64,000 bases of DNA from Nocardioides nitrophenolicus. Lineage in GTDB: Bacteria > Actinomycetota > Actinomycetes > Propionibacteriales > Nocardioidaceae. The stretch covers positions 4,216,001-4,280,000 of the forward strand of contig NZ_JAFBBY010000001.1 in assembly GCF_016907515.1 (NCBI RefSeq). The letters are read 5' to 3'. The translations under genes were made by a program, and so were the position numbers. Of the stretch, positions 9,999-17,675 are shown one piece after another. Position 1 is the stretch's first letter, and each line of letters opens with the position of its first letter. The notes beneath the pieces were generated by a model that was not told where the DNA came from, made no database searches, and was given only the letters and a program-made list of their open reading frames with translations.

Positions 9999-10872
9999 GG
10001 CGATGCCTCTCCAGGAGCCGGAAGACCGCCGTGACCGCGGAGTCGTGGTCGCGCACCACCTCGTGGGCGACGCCGAGCTGGTCGAGGCGTCGGCGCATCC
10101 GCTGGCCCTCCTCGTCGACCAGCGCCGCGAACTCCGCCCGCAGCCGCGCGTCGCGCCGCAGCCAGCCCGGCACCTCGGCGTCGGCGTCGACATCGACGAG
10201 CCGCCGGCCGGCCACCTCGCGCCGGGTCGGGTCGAGGTCGCCGACGGTCAGGAAGAGGACCTCGTGCTGGGCGGTGAGCCGGCGCAGCAGCATCGCGGAC
10301 TCCTCCGACAGCGTCACCTCGTCGGTCACGACGACGAGGATGGTGCGGCGCCGGATGGTGCGCACGACGTGGCGCAGCAGCCCGGGCAGGTCGCCGTGGG
10401 GGCCGTCGGGCGTGATCGCGTCGTGGATGGTGCCGAGCAGCCGCTCCAGCTGGAGCTCGCCGGAGCCGGGACGCTCGACGTGGCGGCGCCGCTCGTCGCC
10501 GTGGACGAGGGCGACGAGGTCGCCGTGCTGGACGGCGAGATAGCCCAGGACTCCGGAGACCAGCACCGCGAGCTCGCGCTTGGCGACCGCGGCGTCGTTG
10601 AGCGCGGCCATGCTGCGGCCGGTCGAGACGCAGAGCAGGACGGTGTGCTTGCGCTCGGCGACGTACCTCTTGACCAGCAGCTGGCGGCTGCGGGCCGACG
10701 CCTTCCAGTCGATGTCCTTCACGTCGTCGCCGCGGACGTACTCGCGCAGGTCGTTGAAGTCGATCCCGCGCCCGACGTGGATCGCGGCGTACTCGCCCTC
10801 CAGCAGGCCCCACACCTTGCGGTGCGCATGGATGGCCAGCCGCGACTTGATCCGCGTCAGGTGCGCCGTCAC
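9982..10872 (-). CDS. DUF58 domain protein
   Basis: 296 aa. The DUF58 core is clear: GRGIDFNDLREYVRGDD (about 33-50) followed by VKDIDWKASARSRQLLVKRY, then a VWA-like fold with LLCVSTGRSMAA in place of a full MIDAS and ILVVVTDE later. DUF58 proteins are invariant partners of MoxR AAA ATPases. The ATG overlaps the moxR stop (ATGA). It is soluble by sequence, with no membrane helix, so it may link the cytoplasmic ATPase to the membrane VWA proteins. Confidence 0.9.
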   Translation of the reverse strand: MTAHLTRIKSRLAIHAHRKVWGLLEGEYAAIHVGRGIDFNDLREYVRGDDVKDIDWKASARSRQLLVKRYVAERKHTVLLCVSTGRSMAALNDAAVAKRELAVLVSGVLGYLAVQHGDLVALVHGDERRRHVERPGSGELQLERLLGTIHDAITPDGPHGDLPGLLRHVVRTIRRRTILVVVTDEVTLSEESAMLLRRLTAQHEVLFLTVGDLDPTRREVAGRRLVDVDADAEVPGWLRRDARLRAEFAALVDEEGQRMRRRLDQLGVAHEVVRDHDSAVTAVFRLLERHRHARRR

Positions 10873-11927
10873 GGGGTCGGCACCGCCCGGAAGACGGCGT
10901 CGATGACCGTCTCCGGACGGACCCGGTCGGCGAGCGCCTCGAAGCTGAGATGGAGCCGGTGGCGCAGCACGCTGTGGCGCAGCTCGCGGACGTCCTCCGG
11001 GATGACGTAGTGGCGGCCCTGCACCACCGCCATCGCGCGCGCGGCCTGGAAGAACGCGATCGAGCCGCGCGGGCTCGCGCCGATCTCGACGTAGTTGCCG
11101 AGCTCGGGACCGAGCAGGCCGGTGACATCGCGGGTGGCGCGGACGAGCGAGGTGATGTAGCGGCGGATCGCCGGGTCGACGTACACCCGCCGCACCAGCT
11201 CCTGCAGCTCGGCGACCTGGTGGGGCGTGATCACGGCGGTGACGTCGGTCATGTGCTGGCCGAGGGTGCCGTCGTCGATCCGCTCCAGGACCATCAGCTC
11301 GTCGTCCTCGCTCGGGTAGTCGACGATCTCCTTGAGCAGGAAGCGGTCCATCTGGGCGTGGGGGAGGACGTAGGTGCCCTCCTCCTCGATCGGGTTCTGG
11401 GTGGCGAGCACCATGAACGGGTCGGGGAGCGGGTGGATCGCGCCGGCGATCGACGTCTGCCGCTCCTGCATCGCCTCCAGCAGCGCCGACTGGGTCTTCG
11501 CGCTCGCGCGGTTGATCTCGTCGAGCAGCACGAAGTTGGCGTGCACCGGGCCGAGCTGGGTCTCGAACTCGTGGCGGCGGGGGTCATAGACCTGGGTGCC
11601 GATGATGTCGCTGGGCAGCAGGTCGGGCGTGCACTGGATCCGGGCGAAGCGCGCGCTCACGGCCTGCGACAGCGTGGACGCCGCCAGGGTCTTGGCCAGG
11701 CCCGGCACGCTCTCGAGCAGCACATGGCCCTCGGCGAGGAGGGTGACGAGGAGCGCGGTGCGGACCCGGTGCTGGCCGACGACCCGGCTGGAGAAGGCGT
11801 CGGAGACCCGGCTGATCGCCTCGGTCGCCTGGGCGAGCTCCTCGACGTTCAGCGGCGTGCTCGGCTCGTCGGGCGTACGCCGGCTGCGGCCGGTGGGAGC
11901 GGTCGGCGGCTGGTTGACCTGCGTCAT
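10869..11927 (-). CDS. moxR: MoxR-family AAA+ ATPase
   Basis: 352 aa. Walker A is LESVPGLAKT (about 71-80), Walker B FVLLDEINR (about 133-141) and sensor 1 LATQNPIEEEGTY; the C-terminal lid domain contains ASPRGSIAFFQAARAMA. MoxR proteins act as chaperone-like ATPases with VWA partners. The ATG at 11927 is chosen over an in-frame TTG nine bases upstream because a -10-like TAGGTT sits 7 nt before it, suggesting a leaderless start. It heads the tight run moxR-DUF58-DUF4381-VWA-VWA-TPR, with the RDD gene 30 bp upstream. Confidence 0.93.
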   Translation of the reverse strand: MTQVNQPPTAPTGRSRRTPDEPSTPLNVEELAQATEAISRVSDAFSSRVVGQHRVRTALLVTLLAEGHVLLESVPGLAKTLAASTLSQAVSARFARIQCTPDLLPSDIIGTQVYDPRRHEFETQLGPVHANFVLLDEINRASAKTQSALLEAMQERQTSIAGAIHPLPDPFMVLATQNPIEEEGTYVLPHAQMDRFLLKEIVDYPSEDDELMVLERIDDGTLGQHMTDVTAVITPHQVAELQELVRRVYVDPAIRRYITSLVRATRDVTGLLGPELGNYVEIGASPRGSIAFFQAARAMAVVQGRHYVIPEDVRELRHSVLRHRLHLSFEALADRVRPETVIDAVFRAVPTP

Positions 11928-11957
11928 GCGGCCCAACCTACCCAGCGACCCTCGCCG

Positions 11958-12785
11958 TCACCCCTGCTGTCGCGCGTCCTCGGCGAGCAGCCGGCCGCGC
12001 AGCTGGTCGTCGCGCCGCAGCCGAGCCAGGTCGCGCTCCCGGCGCTCGGCCACCACGGCCATCAGCACCAGCTCCGGCGGGGCCCCGGGGGGCGGGGGCG
12101 GGGCGACGTACGGCGCCACGTGGGCCAGCAGCGCGCGCCCCACCCGGTCACGGGACTGGGGGTCGAGGGTCGCGAGCCGGCCCAGGAACTGGCGCACGGC
12201 GAGCGCGGTGCCGGTGGGAAGCGCCGCCAGGTCGGTGTGCCGGGCCCAGGCCGCGAGCTGCGGCGGCATCGGCGGCGGGGGCGGCAGCCGCAGCGGCACC
12301 CGCTCGCGCACGACGTACGTGCCGGCGGCGTAGTCGCCCAGCCGCTTGCCGCGGGTGCTGAGCATCACCGAGAAGAACGCCGGCGCCCCCGAGAAGGCGT
12401 AGATCTCCACGAACCCGATCAGCGCCCGGACCAGGGCATGCTGGAAGCTGATCGGCCCCCCGTCGTCGCGGACCGTGCGCAGCCCCAGCGCGAGCTTGCC
12501 GACCGAGCGGCCCCGGGTCAGCGTCTCCAGCGCCGTCGGGACCACCAGGAAGGTCACCACCGACGTCAGCACGATCCCCGCCCCGAGCAGCGCCTCGTCG
12601 TGCGCCACCGACGCGCCGACGAGCAGCAGGACGTAGAGCACGATCAGGGTCGCCACCGTCACCAGGACGTCGATCAGCCCGCTCGCCATCCGCAGGCCCA
12701 GGGAGGCCGCCGGGAGGTCGAGCGCCACCCCCTCGCCGGTGACGAGGTCGTCGGCGGTGACGGTGGCGAAGTCGGAGGGGGGCAT
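11958..12785 (-). CDS. RDD-family membrane protein
   Basis: 275 aa. Residues about 25-165 form an RDD domain with three to four membrane segments (GLIDVLVTVATLIVLYVLLL; LTSVVTFLVVPTALETL; the conserved GRSVGKLALGLRTVRDD). The C-terminal half is cytoplasmic, with a Pro-rich stretch (LRLPPPPPMPPQL) and Arg-rich helices. RDD proteins commonly sit beside SpoIIM-family and MoxR/DUF58 genes. A -10-like TAGGCT at 12793-12798 lies 7 nt upstream of the ATG. The substrate or role of the domain is not known. Confidence 0.85.
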   Translation of the reverse strand: MPPSDFATVTADDLVTGEGVALDLPAASLGLRMASGLIDVLVTVATLIVLYVLLLVGASVAHDEALLGAGIVLTSVVTFLVVPTALETLTRGRSVGKLALGLRTVRDDGGPISFQHALVRALIGFVEIYAFSGAPAFFSVMLSTRGKRLGDYAAGTYVVRERVPLRLPPPPPMPPQLAAWARHTDLAALPTGTALAVRQFLGRLATLDPQSRDRVGRALLAHVAPYVAPPPPPGAPPELVLMAVVAERRERDLARLRRDDQLRGRLLAEDARQQG

Positions 12786-12816
12786 CGGGGGCAGCCTACG
12801 GGGATCCGGAACGAGG

Positions 12817-13239
12817 TCAGGCGATCAGAGAGAGCCCGGGAGCGCCCAGGTAGATCCCGTCGCCCGCAAGCAGCTCGACTCCCTTCGCGATCGCGCTGGC
12901 CGCGATCCACCGATCCCCTGCGTGGTGCTTGGCGTGCAGCGCGTGTCCGGTGCGTCGGCACATCGACGTCAGGTCTGCGTGGGCTTCCACCACCTGGTTA
13001 TCCGAGCGGATCGTCGGAGTCCTGTCGAGAACCGAGCGGAGCTGCGCCAGGCGCCGAGGACCCCACCCGGCCACGAGCGCACCTGCGAGCACCTCCGCCC
13101 TGGTCTGGAAGGAGATCAGCACTCGGCGGTCACGGAGGACGTCGCGCCACTCCGGAAGGCGGGGGTCCGCGGAGCTCCGGTGAATGAACAGATGGCTGAA
13201 CACGTCGGTGTCGACGACGGCGACCGTCACGCTGTTCAT
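12817..13239 (-). CDS. PIN-domain ribonuclease, VapC-like toxin
   Basis: 140 aa, a typical single PIN domain. Acidic metal-site residues are visible: Asp10 in VAVVDTDVF, Glu49 in FQTRAEVLAG, Asp109 in AGDRWIAASAIAKG and Asp127 in LLAGDGIYLGAPGLSLI. PIN toxins cleave RNA (often tRNA or rRNA) and are held inactive by an upstream-encoded antitoxin. The ATG overlaps the stop of the upstream gene (ATGA), as in toxin-antitoxin operons, but that upstream protein is not a recognisable VapB. The module sits between the RDD and SpoIIM genes, which normally neighbour each other, suggesting an insertion there. Confidence 0.85.
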   Translation of the reverse strand: MNSVTVAVVDTDVFSHLFIHRSSADPRLPEWRDVLRDRRVLISFQTRAEVLAGALVAGWGPRRLAQLRSVLDRTPTIRSDNQVVEAHADLTSMCRRTGHALHAKHHAGDRWIAASAIAKGVELLAGDGIYLGAPGLSLIA

Positions 13240-14090
13240 CCTCGCGCTGCTTCGAGGAATGAGGAGAACTCCTCCTCGCTCAGGTCGACTCCGCCGTCCG
13301 GGTCGGGGCCGGGAGCCGAGGCCAGGATCTCGTCGAGGTCCTGGACGTCGACGTCCTCGAACCGTGTGGCGGGATCGTCGAGCCTGGTGATCGTGACGTC
13401 GTCCAGGGCGACCAGCTGTCCGGAGGCGAGGACGCCCTCGCCCGTGGCGAGCACCCATTGGCCGACGAGATGGGCGGCCGGCAGATCGTCCGCGACGTGC
13501 TTGAGGTCGACGGCGTGGCCGACGTCGTCGCGGACCCGGAACTCGTGAGAGCGGAGGTCGACCTTCTCGAGCCGGCCCTTCGCGGTCATCACGATGCCCG
13601 TCGCGACCCGTCGGGTAGTCCAGGTCTCCGCGTGGATCGCAGCAGACTCGATCTCGACCGCTTCGTGCGCTGCGTCGCCGATCAGGGCGCGAGGAGCGGC
13701 CTCCCGCAACGCGGTGACGAGCCGGGCCGCGCTCTCGGCGATGAGGTCCGAGGCCCACTCGGGACGCTCGTCGGCGCGGATCGCCTCGATGACCTGCCAG
13801 AACCGCTCGTCAGCCCGCTCGTGCTGCTCGAGATCGACGTCGAGCTTGTCCGCCGGCCCCTTGCTGAACCGAAGGATGGTGCTGCCCGCCTCGACCGACC
13901 GGAGGCGAAGTTGGGCGAACTCCTCCATGAACCTCATCGTGCGGCCGGGGCCCGGCGTGTTCACGACATCGCGTCCGACGCGGGTCGCGAGCTCCTGGAG
14001 CGCCGTGGCGAGCGCGGCGAGATCCTTCACCACGACCTCCCCGTCGGGAACGGGCGCGCCGATGAGCCGCACCTCGAGGTCCTTCGTCAT
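13236..14090 (-). CDS. Unknown 284-aa protein translationally coupled to the PIN toxin
   Basis: No family recognised. The ATG is well supported by a GAGGAGGTG ribosome-binding site, and the stop overlaps the PIN gene start. N-terminal residues 1-45 (VRLIGAPVPDGEVVVKDLAA, LQELATRVG) resemble a small alpha/beta segment. Residues about 50-130 are acidic and helical, residues about 160-245 look beta-rich (VATGIVMTAKGRLEKVDLR; LVALDDVTITRL) and the tail is strongly acidic (DGGVDLSEEEFSSFLEAARG). By position it should neutralise the PIN protein. It is about three times longer than usual VapB antitoxins and shows no obvious AbrB, RHH or Phd/YefM DNA-binding N-terminus. An antitoxin with its own ligand- or nucleic-acid-binding domain is possible but unproven. 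Confidence 0.6.
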   Translation of the reverse strand: MTKDLEVRLIGAPVPDGEVVVKDLAALATALQELATRVGRDVVNTPGPGRTMRFMEEFAQLRLRSVEAGSTILRFSKGPADKLDVDLEQHERADERFWQVIEAIRADERPEWASDLIAESAARLVTALREAAPRALIGDAAHEAVEIESAAIHAETWTTRRVATGIVMTAKGRLEKVDLRSHEFRVRDDVGHAVDLKHVADDLPAAHLVGQWVLATGEGVLASGQLVALDDVTITRLDDPATRFEDVDVQDLDEILASAPGPDPDGGVDLSEEEFSSFLEAARG

Positions 14091-14520
14091 GACCGACACC
14101 TCCTCAGGTCGATTCTGCATCCAGTCTGGGCAGCACACCGATGATCGGCCGAACCTCCGACAGAATCCGCGATGGCCGCGCCGACGCGGCCCCGAGTCCG
14201 TCACCAGCGCTCGACGCGGAGCCCTTCGGCGCGGCGGAGCTCCCGCGCCGGGCCATCTCGGCGCGGATCTCGCCGGGCCTGCAGGTCGGGTGTGGGTGCC
14301 GGGTGGGGGCAGTTGGGTGCGGGGCTGGTGCGCTGCGTGAGGGACTCACGGTGTTTGTCTGGCTCGCTGCGCTCGCATGTCGGGCGCGCTTCTGCGCGTT
14401 GCCTTCCTTCGCTTCGCTCGCTGGCGCTCGCTGCGCTTCGTCCAGGCAACGCGGCGCGCCCGACGGAAAACCCGCTCGGCGACATGCCGGAGCGAAGGAC
14501 GGCCAAATATCATCCTCCCC
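14091..14520. other. Gene-free divergent intergenic region
   Basis: 430 bp between the antitoxin-like gene (-) and the SpoIIM-family gene (+). No convincing CDS; open frames across it are low-complexity high-G+C frames. It contains a nested inverted repeat at 14379-14464 and a -10-like TATCAT at 14508-14513, 7 nt before the SpoIIM ATG. Confidence 0.6.
14379..14464. repeat. Nested inverted repeat (86 bp)
   Basis: Outer arms GTCGGGCGCGC (14379-14389) and GCGCGCCCGAC (14454-14464) are perfect. Inner arms GTTGCCT (14398-14404) and AGGCAAC (14444-14450) are also perfect. The loop is rich in GCTTCG/CGCTCG repeats that can pair further. It lies upstream of both flanking genes, so it is unlikely to be a simple terminator. 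Confidence 0.6.
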
Positions 14521-15525
14521 ATGCCCCGCATCGACCTCGACGCCTACGTCGCCACCCACGCGGGCTCGTGGACCCGTCTGGACCAGCTGGTGCGCCAGCG
14601 CCGGCGGTCGGGGGCGGAGGCCGACGAGCTGGTGGACCGCTACCAGCAGGTGGCGACCCACCTCTCCGTGGTCCGTACGTCGGCGCCCGACGGGGAGCTG
14701 GTGGCCCACCTGTCGTCGCTGCTGGGCCGGGCCCGGATCGCGATGCTGGCCTCCCGGGTGCCGAGCTGGCGGGGGTTCGCGGGCTTCTTCACCGAGCGGT
14801 TCCCGGCGGCGCTCTACCACCTGCGCTGGTGGTGGCTGGGCTGTCTGGCGGGCAACGTCCTGGTGACCGCGGTGATGATGATCTGGCTCGGCCAGCATCC
14901 CCAGGTCGAGCAGAGCCTGCTCTCGCCGCAGGAGGTCGACCAGCTCGTCGACAGCGACTTCGAGAGCTACTACAGCGAGAACGCCGCGGGCGCCTTCGCC
15001 ACCCACGTGTGGGTCAACAACGCCTGGGTGAGCGCGCTGTGCATCGCGCTGGGGATCCTGGGGCTGCCGGTGCTCTACCTGCTCTTCCAGAACATCGCGA
15101 ACCTGGCGATCGTCGGCTCGATCATGATCCGCCACGACCGCGGCGAGCTGTTCTGGGGCCTGATCATCCCCCACGGGCTGCTCGAGCTGACCTGCGTCTT
15201 CGTGGCCGGCGGGGTGGGCCTGCGGCTGTTCTGGTCGTGGGTCGAGCCCGGTCAGCTCTCCCGGGCCGGGTCCCTCGCCCGCGCCGGGCGTACGTCGGTC
15301 ACGGTCGCCCTCGGCCTCGCGGTGTGCCTGCTGGTCAGCGGGATCATCGAGGGCTTCGTGACGCCCTCGCCGCTGCCGACCTGGGCCCGGATCGCGATCG
15401 GCGTGCTCGCCGAGCTCGGCTTCCTCGCCTATGTCTTCGTGGTCGGCCGGGCCGCCCACTCCCGCGGCGTCACCGGCGACGTGTCGGCCTCGCTGCTCGA
15501 GGACCGGGTCGCCACCCAGGCCTGA
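14521..15525 (+). CDS. Stage II sporulation protein M (SpoIIM)-family membrane protein
   Basis: 334 aa. A cytoplasmic N-terminal helical region (about 1-90, VDRYQQVATHLSVVRT) is followed by membrane segments from about residue 100 (WWWLGCLAGNVLVTAVMMIW), with FFTERFPAALYHLRWWW, FATHVWVNNAWVSALCIALGI and IPHGLLELTCVFVAGGVGLRL typical of the DUF95/SpoIIM family. In non-sporulating actinobacteria these proteins cluster with RDD and MoxR/DUF58 genes, as here (RDD on the opposite strand beyond the PIN module). The ATG at 14521 begins the conserved protein; a -10-like TATCAT 7 nt upstream suggests a leaderless mRNA. Precise function unknown. Confidence 0.88.
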   Translation: MPRIDLDAYVATHAGSWTRLDQLVRQRRRSGAEADELVDRYQQVATHLSVVRTSAPDGELVAHLSSLLGRARIAMLASRVPSWRGFAGFFTERFPAALYHLRWWWLGCLAGNVLVTAVMMIWLGQHPQVEQSLLSPQEVDQLVDSDFESYYSENAAGAFATHVWVNNAWVSALCIALGILGLPVLYLLFQNIANLAIVGSIMIRHDRGELFWGLIIPHGLLELTCVFVAGGVGLRLFWSWVEPGQLSRAGSLARAGRTSVTVALGLAVCLLVSGIIEGFVTPSPLPTWARIAIGVLAELGFLAYVFVVGRAAHSRGVTGDVSASLLEDRVATQA

Positions 15526-15560
15526 GCCTCTCGTCGGGAGTCACGCCCTAGGCTGGCGCC

Positions 15561-16901
15561 ATGAGTCGGGCGGTCGTGGTGGGGGCGGGGATCGCCGGAC
15601 TGACCGCGGCCCGTGACCTGGTCGAGGCGGGGGCCGACGTCCTGGTGCTCGAGGCGACCGACCGGCCCGGCGGCAAGCTGCGTGCCGGCGAGGTCGCCGG
15701 CGTGAGGGTCGACGTGGGCGCCGAGGCGATGCTGCACCGGCGTCCCGAGGGGAGCGCCCTCGCCGCCGAGCTCGGCCTGCCGCTGACCCATCCCACGCCG
15801 GCGGCCTCGCGGGTGTGGACCCGGGACGCGCTGCGCCGCCTGCCGCGCACGCTGATGGGCGCGCCGCTCGACCTCGACGACCTCGCCGCCACCGGGATCC
15901 TCTCGCCCGACGGCCTGGACCGCGCGCGCCACCAGGAGGTCCCGCACCCGGCCGACGACGTCTCGGTGGGCGACCTGGTCGCCGGGCGGTACGGCGCGGA
16001 GGTGGTCGACCGGCTGGTCGAGCCGCTCCTCGGCGGGGTGTACGCCGGCCAGGCCTGCCGGATCTCCGCGCGCTCCGCCGCGCCCCAGCTCCTCGACCTG
16101 CTCACCCGGGAGCAGGTCAGCGTCCCGGCGCCGCCCGCCGACGGGCCGCCGGTGTTCGCCGCGGTCGACGGCGGCATGTGGCGGCTGCCCGCGGCGCTCG
16201 CCGCCGGGCTGGGGGAGCATGCCGAGGTGCGCTACGACGCCCCGGTCACCGGCGTCCGTCGCGACCCGGGCCGCGGCTTCCTCGTCACCACCCCCACCGG
16301 CGACGAGCACGCCGAGCTGCTGGTCCTGGCGACCCCGGCCGCCCCGACGGCGCGCCTGCTCGCCGACCTCGCGCCGACCGCGGCCCGCGAGCTGGAGCAG
16401 GTCGGCTACGCCTCGGTCGCGCTGGTGACCTTCGCCTTCCGTGCCGACGACCCCGCGGTCGTCGACGCGCTCGACACCGGCGCGTCCGGCTTCCTGGTCC
16501 CGCCGGTCGACGGCCGCCGGGTGAAGGCGTCCACCTTCTCCTTCGCCAAGTGGGACTGGGTCCGCCGCGCGGGGGAGGGCCTGCTGGTGCTGCGCACCTC
16601 GCTGGGCCGCTACGGCGAGGAGGACACCCTGCAGGTCCCCGACGACGCGCTCGTCCGGGCCTCGCGCGCCGACCTGGCCGCGGCCACCGGCCTCGCCGCC
16701 GAGCCGGTCGACGCCGTCGTCCAGCGCTGGGGCGGCGGGCTGCCGCAGTACTGGGTCGGGCACGCCGACCGGGTGGCCCGGATCCGCGCGGCGGTCGCGG
16801 AGGTGCCCGGCCTCGCGCTGTGCGGGGCGGCGTACGACGGCGTCGGGATCCCCGCCACCATCGGCTCCGCCCGCGGCGCGGTGACCGGCCTCCTGGGCTG
16901 A
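15561..16901 (+). CDS. hemY: Coproporphyrinogen III/protoporphyrinogen oxidase
   Basis: 446 aa, FAD-dependent oxidase of haem synthesis. It has the N-terminal dinucleotide-binding motif VVVGAGIAGLTAARDL and GG motif (EATDRPGGKLRAGEV), the central substrate-domain segment LVEPLLGGVYAGQACRIS, and the C-terminal FAD-binding end (GLALCGAAYDGVGIPATIGS). In actinobacteria this enzyme oxidises coproporphyrinogen III to coproporphyrin III. The downstream HemQ-type decarboxylase supports that branch, with ferrochelatase elsewhere. A -10-like TAGGCT ends exactly 6 nt before the ATG, indicating a leaderless transcript. Confidence 0.92.
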   Translation: MSRAVVVGAGIAGLTAARDLVEAGADVLVLEATDRPGGKLRAGEVAGVRVDVGAEAMLHRRPEGSALAAELGLPLTHPTPAASRVWTRDALRRLPRTLMGAPLDLDDLAATGILSPDGLDRARHQEVPHPADDVSVGDLVAGRYGAEVVDRLVEPLLGGVYAGQACRISARSAAPQLLDLLTREQVSVPAPPADGPPVFAAVDGGMWRLPAALAAGLGEHAEVRYDAPVTGVRRDPGRGFLVTTPTGDEHAELLVLATPAAPTARLLADLAPTAARELEQVGYASVALVTFAFRADDPAVVDALDTGASGFLVPPVDGRRVKASTFSFAKWDWVRRAGEGLLVLRTSLGRYGEEDTLQVPDDALVRASRADLAAATGLAAEPVDAVVQRWGGGLPQYWVGHADRVARIRAAVAEVPGLALCGAAYDGVGIPATIGSARGAVTGLLG

Positions 16902-16925
16902 GCGCGAAGCTTGCCCCGTTGTCCC

Positions 16926-16939
16926 TGTCCCGCGGGACA
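16926..16939. promoter_or_regulatory. Palindrome TGTCCCGCGGGACA, candidate operator
   Basis: Perfect 14 bp palindrome in the 60 bp gap before the membrane protein/two-component operon. Its location 22 bp before the ATG fits an operator, possibly for autoregulation by the encoded response regulator. No -10/-35 pair is clear. Confidence 0.35.
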
Positions 16940-16961
16940 CCGGGCCCGCGATGGTCGTGCC

Positions 16962-17675
16962 ATGACAGCTCAGACCCACGTTCCCCCGACCGCCCTCGAC
17001 CAGACCGCGCCGCGTGACGAGCCGGTCGTCTACCCGCCGACCCGCTGGGCGCTGGCCGGCCTCGGCGCCGGCCTCGCCGGCGTCGGTGCCATCGTCTCGT
17101 CCACCCTGGTGAACGCCGTCTACGACGAGAAGTACGCCGGCGACGCGCCCGCGATCTCGAAGGCGCTCGGCGACATGGTGCCGCAGATGCTCGCCTTCCA
17201 CGTCTGCGCGATGCTCGCGGCGGTGCTGATGGTCCCGTTCGCCGCGGGCCTGTTCCGCCGGCTCAAGGCGGCCACCCCGGCCGACAGCGTGCTGCCGCTG
17301 GTCGCCTTCTCCGGCGTGCTGATCACCGCGGTGATGCTGATCGTCGGCTCCGGCCTCGACACCGAGTTCATCTTCGCCGCCGGCGACCCCGAGCTGGTCA
17401 TCCCCGAGGACGCGGCGATGTTCAACCACTGGATCGGCACCGTGCCGTGGTGCTGGGGCCTGCTCGGCCTGTCCGGCCTCACCCTGTTCGGCGCGGCCCG
17501 CCACGGCGGCGTCCCGAAGTGGATCGGCCTGGTCGGCCTGGTCGGCGGCGGGCTGACCCTGCTGCTGGGCGTCTCGCCGCTGCAGTACATGGCCGGGATG
17601 ACCGGCCCGATCGGCCTGATCGTGATCGCGCTCGGCTTCCTGGCCGGGGACAAGGCGTTCCGCGGTCGCTCGTGA
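16962..17675 (+). CDS. Six-helix membrane protein of unknown function
   Basis: 237 aa with about six hydrophobic segments (ALAGLGAGLAGVGAIVSSTL; MLAFHVCAMLAAVLMVPFAAG; LPLVAFSGVLITAVMLIVGSG; and three in the C-terminal half). The N-terminus is soluble and Pro-rich. It carries no catalytic motif I recognise; DUF4386-type proteins have a similar layout. Its stop overlaps the GTG of a sensor histidine kinase (GTGA), so it may supply an input or be a regulated partner of that kinase. Confidence 0.65.
   Translation: MTAQTHVPPTALDQTAPRDEPVVYPPTRWALAGLGAGLAGVGAIVSSTLVNAVYDEKYAGDAPAISKALGDMVPQMLAFHVCAMLAAVLMVPFAAGLFRRLKAATPADSVLPLVAFSGVLITAVMLIVGSGLDTEFIFAAGDPELVIPEDAAMFNHWIGTVPWCWGLLGLSGLTLFGAARHGGVPKWIGLVGLVGGGLTLLLGVSPLQYMAGMTGPIGLIVIALGFLAGDKAFRGRS

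Noticed and set aside
14377..14520. Upstream extension of the SpoIIM-family protein to an ATG at 14377
   Set aside because: The extra 48 residues are low-complexity, encoded by the inverted repeat, and a -10-like box lies just before the ATG at 14521.
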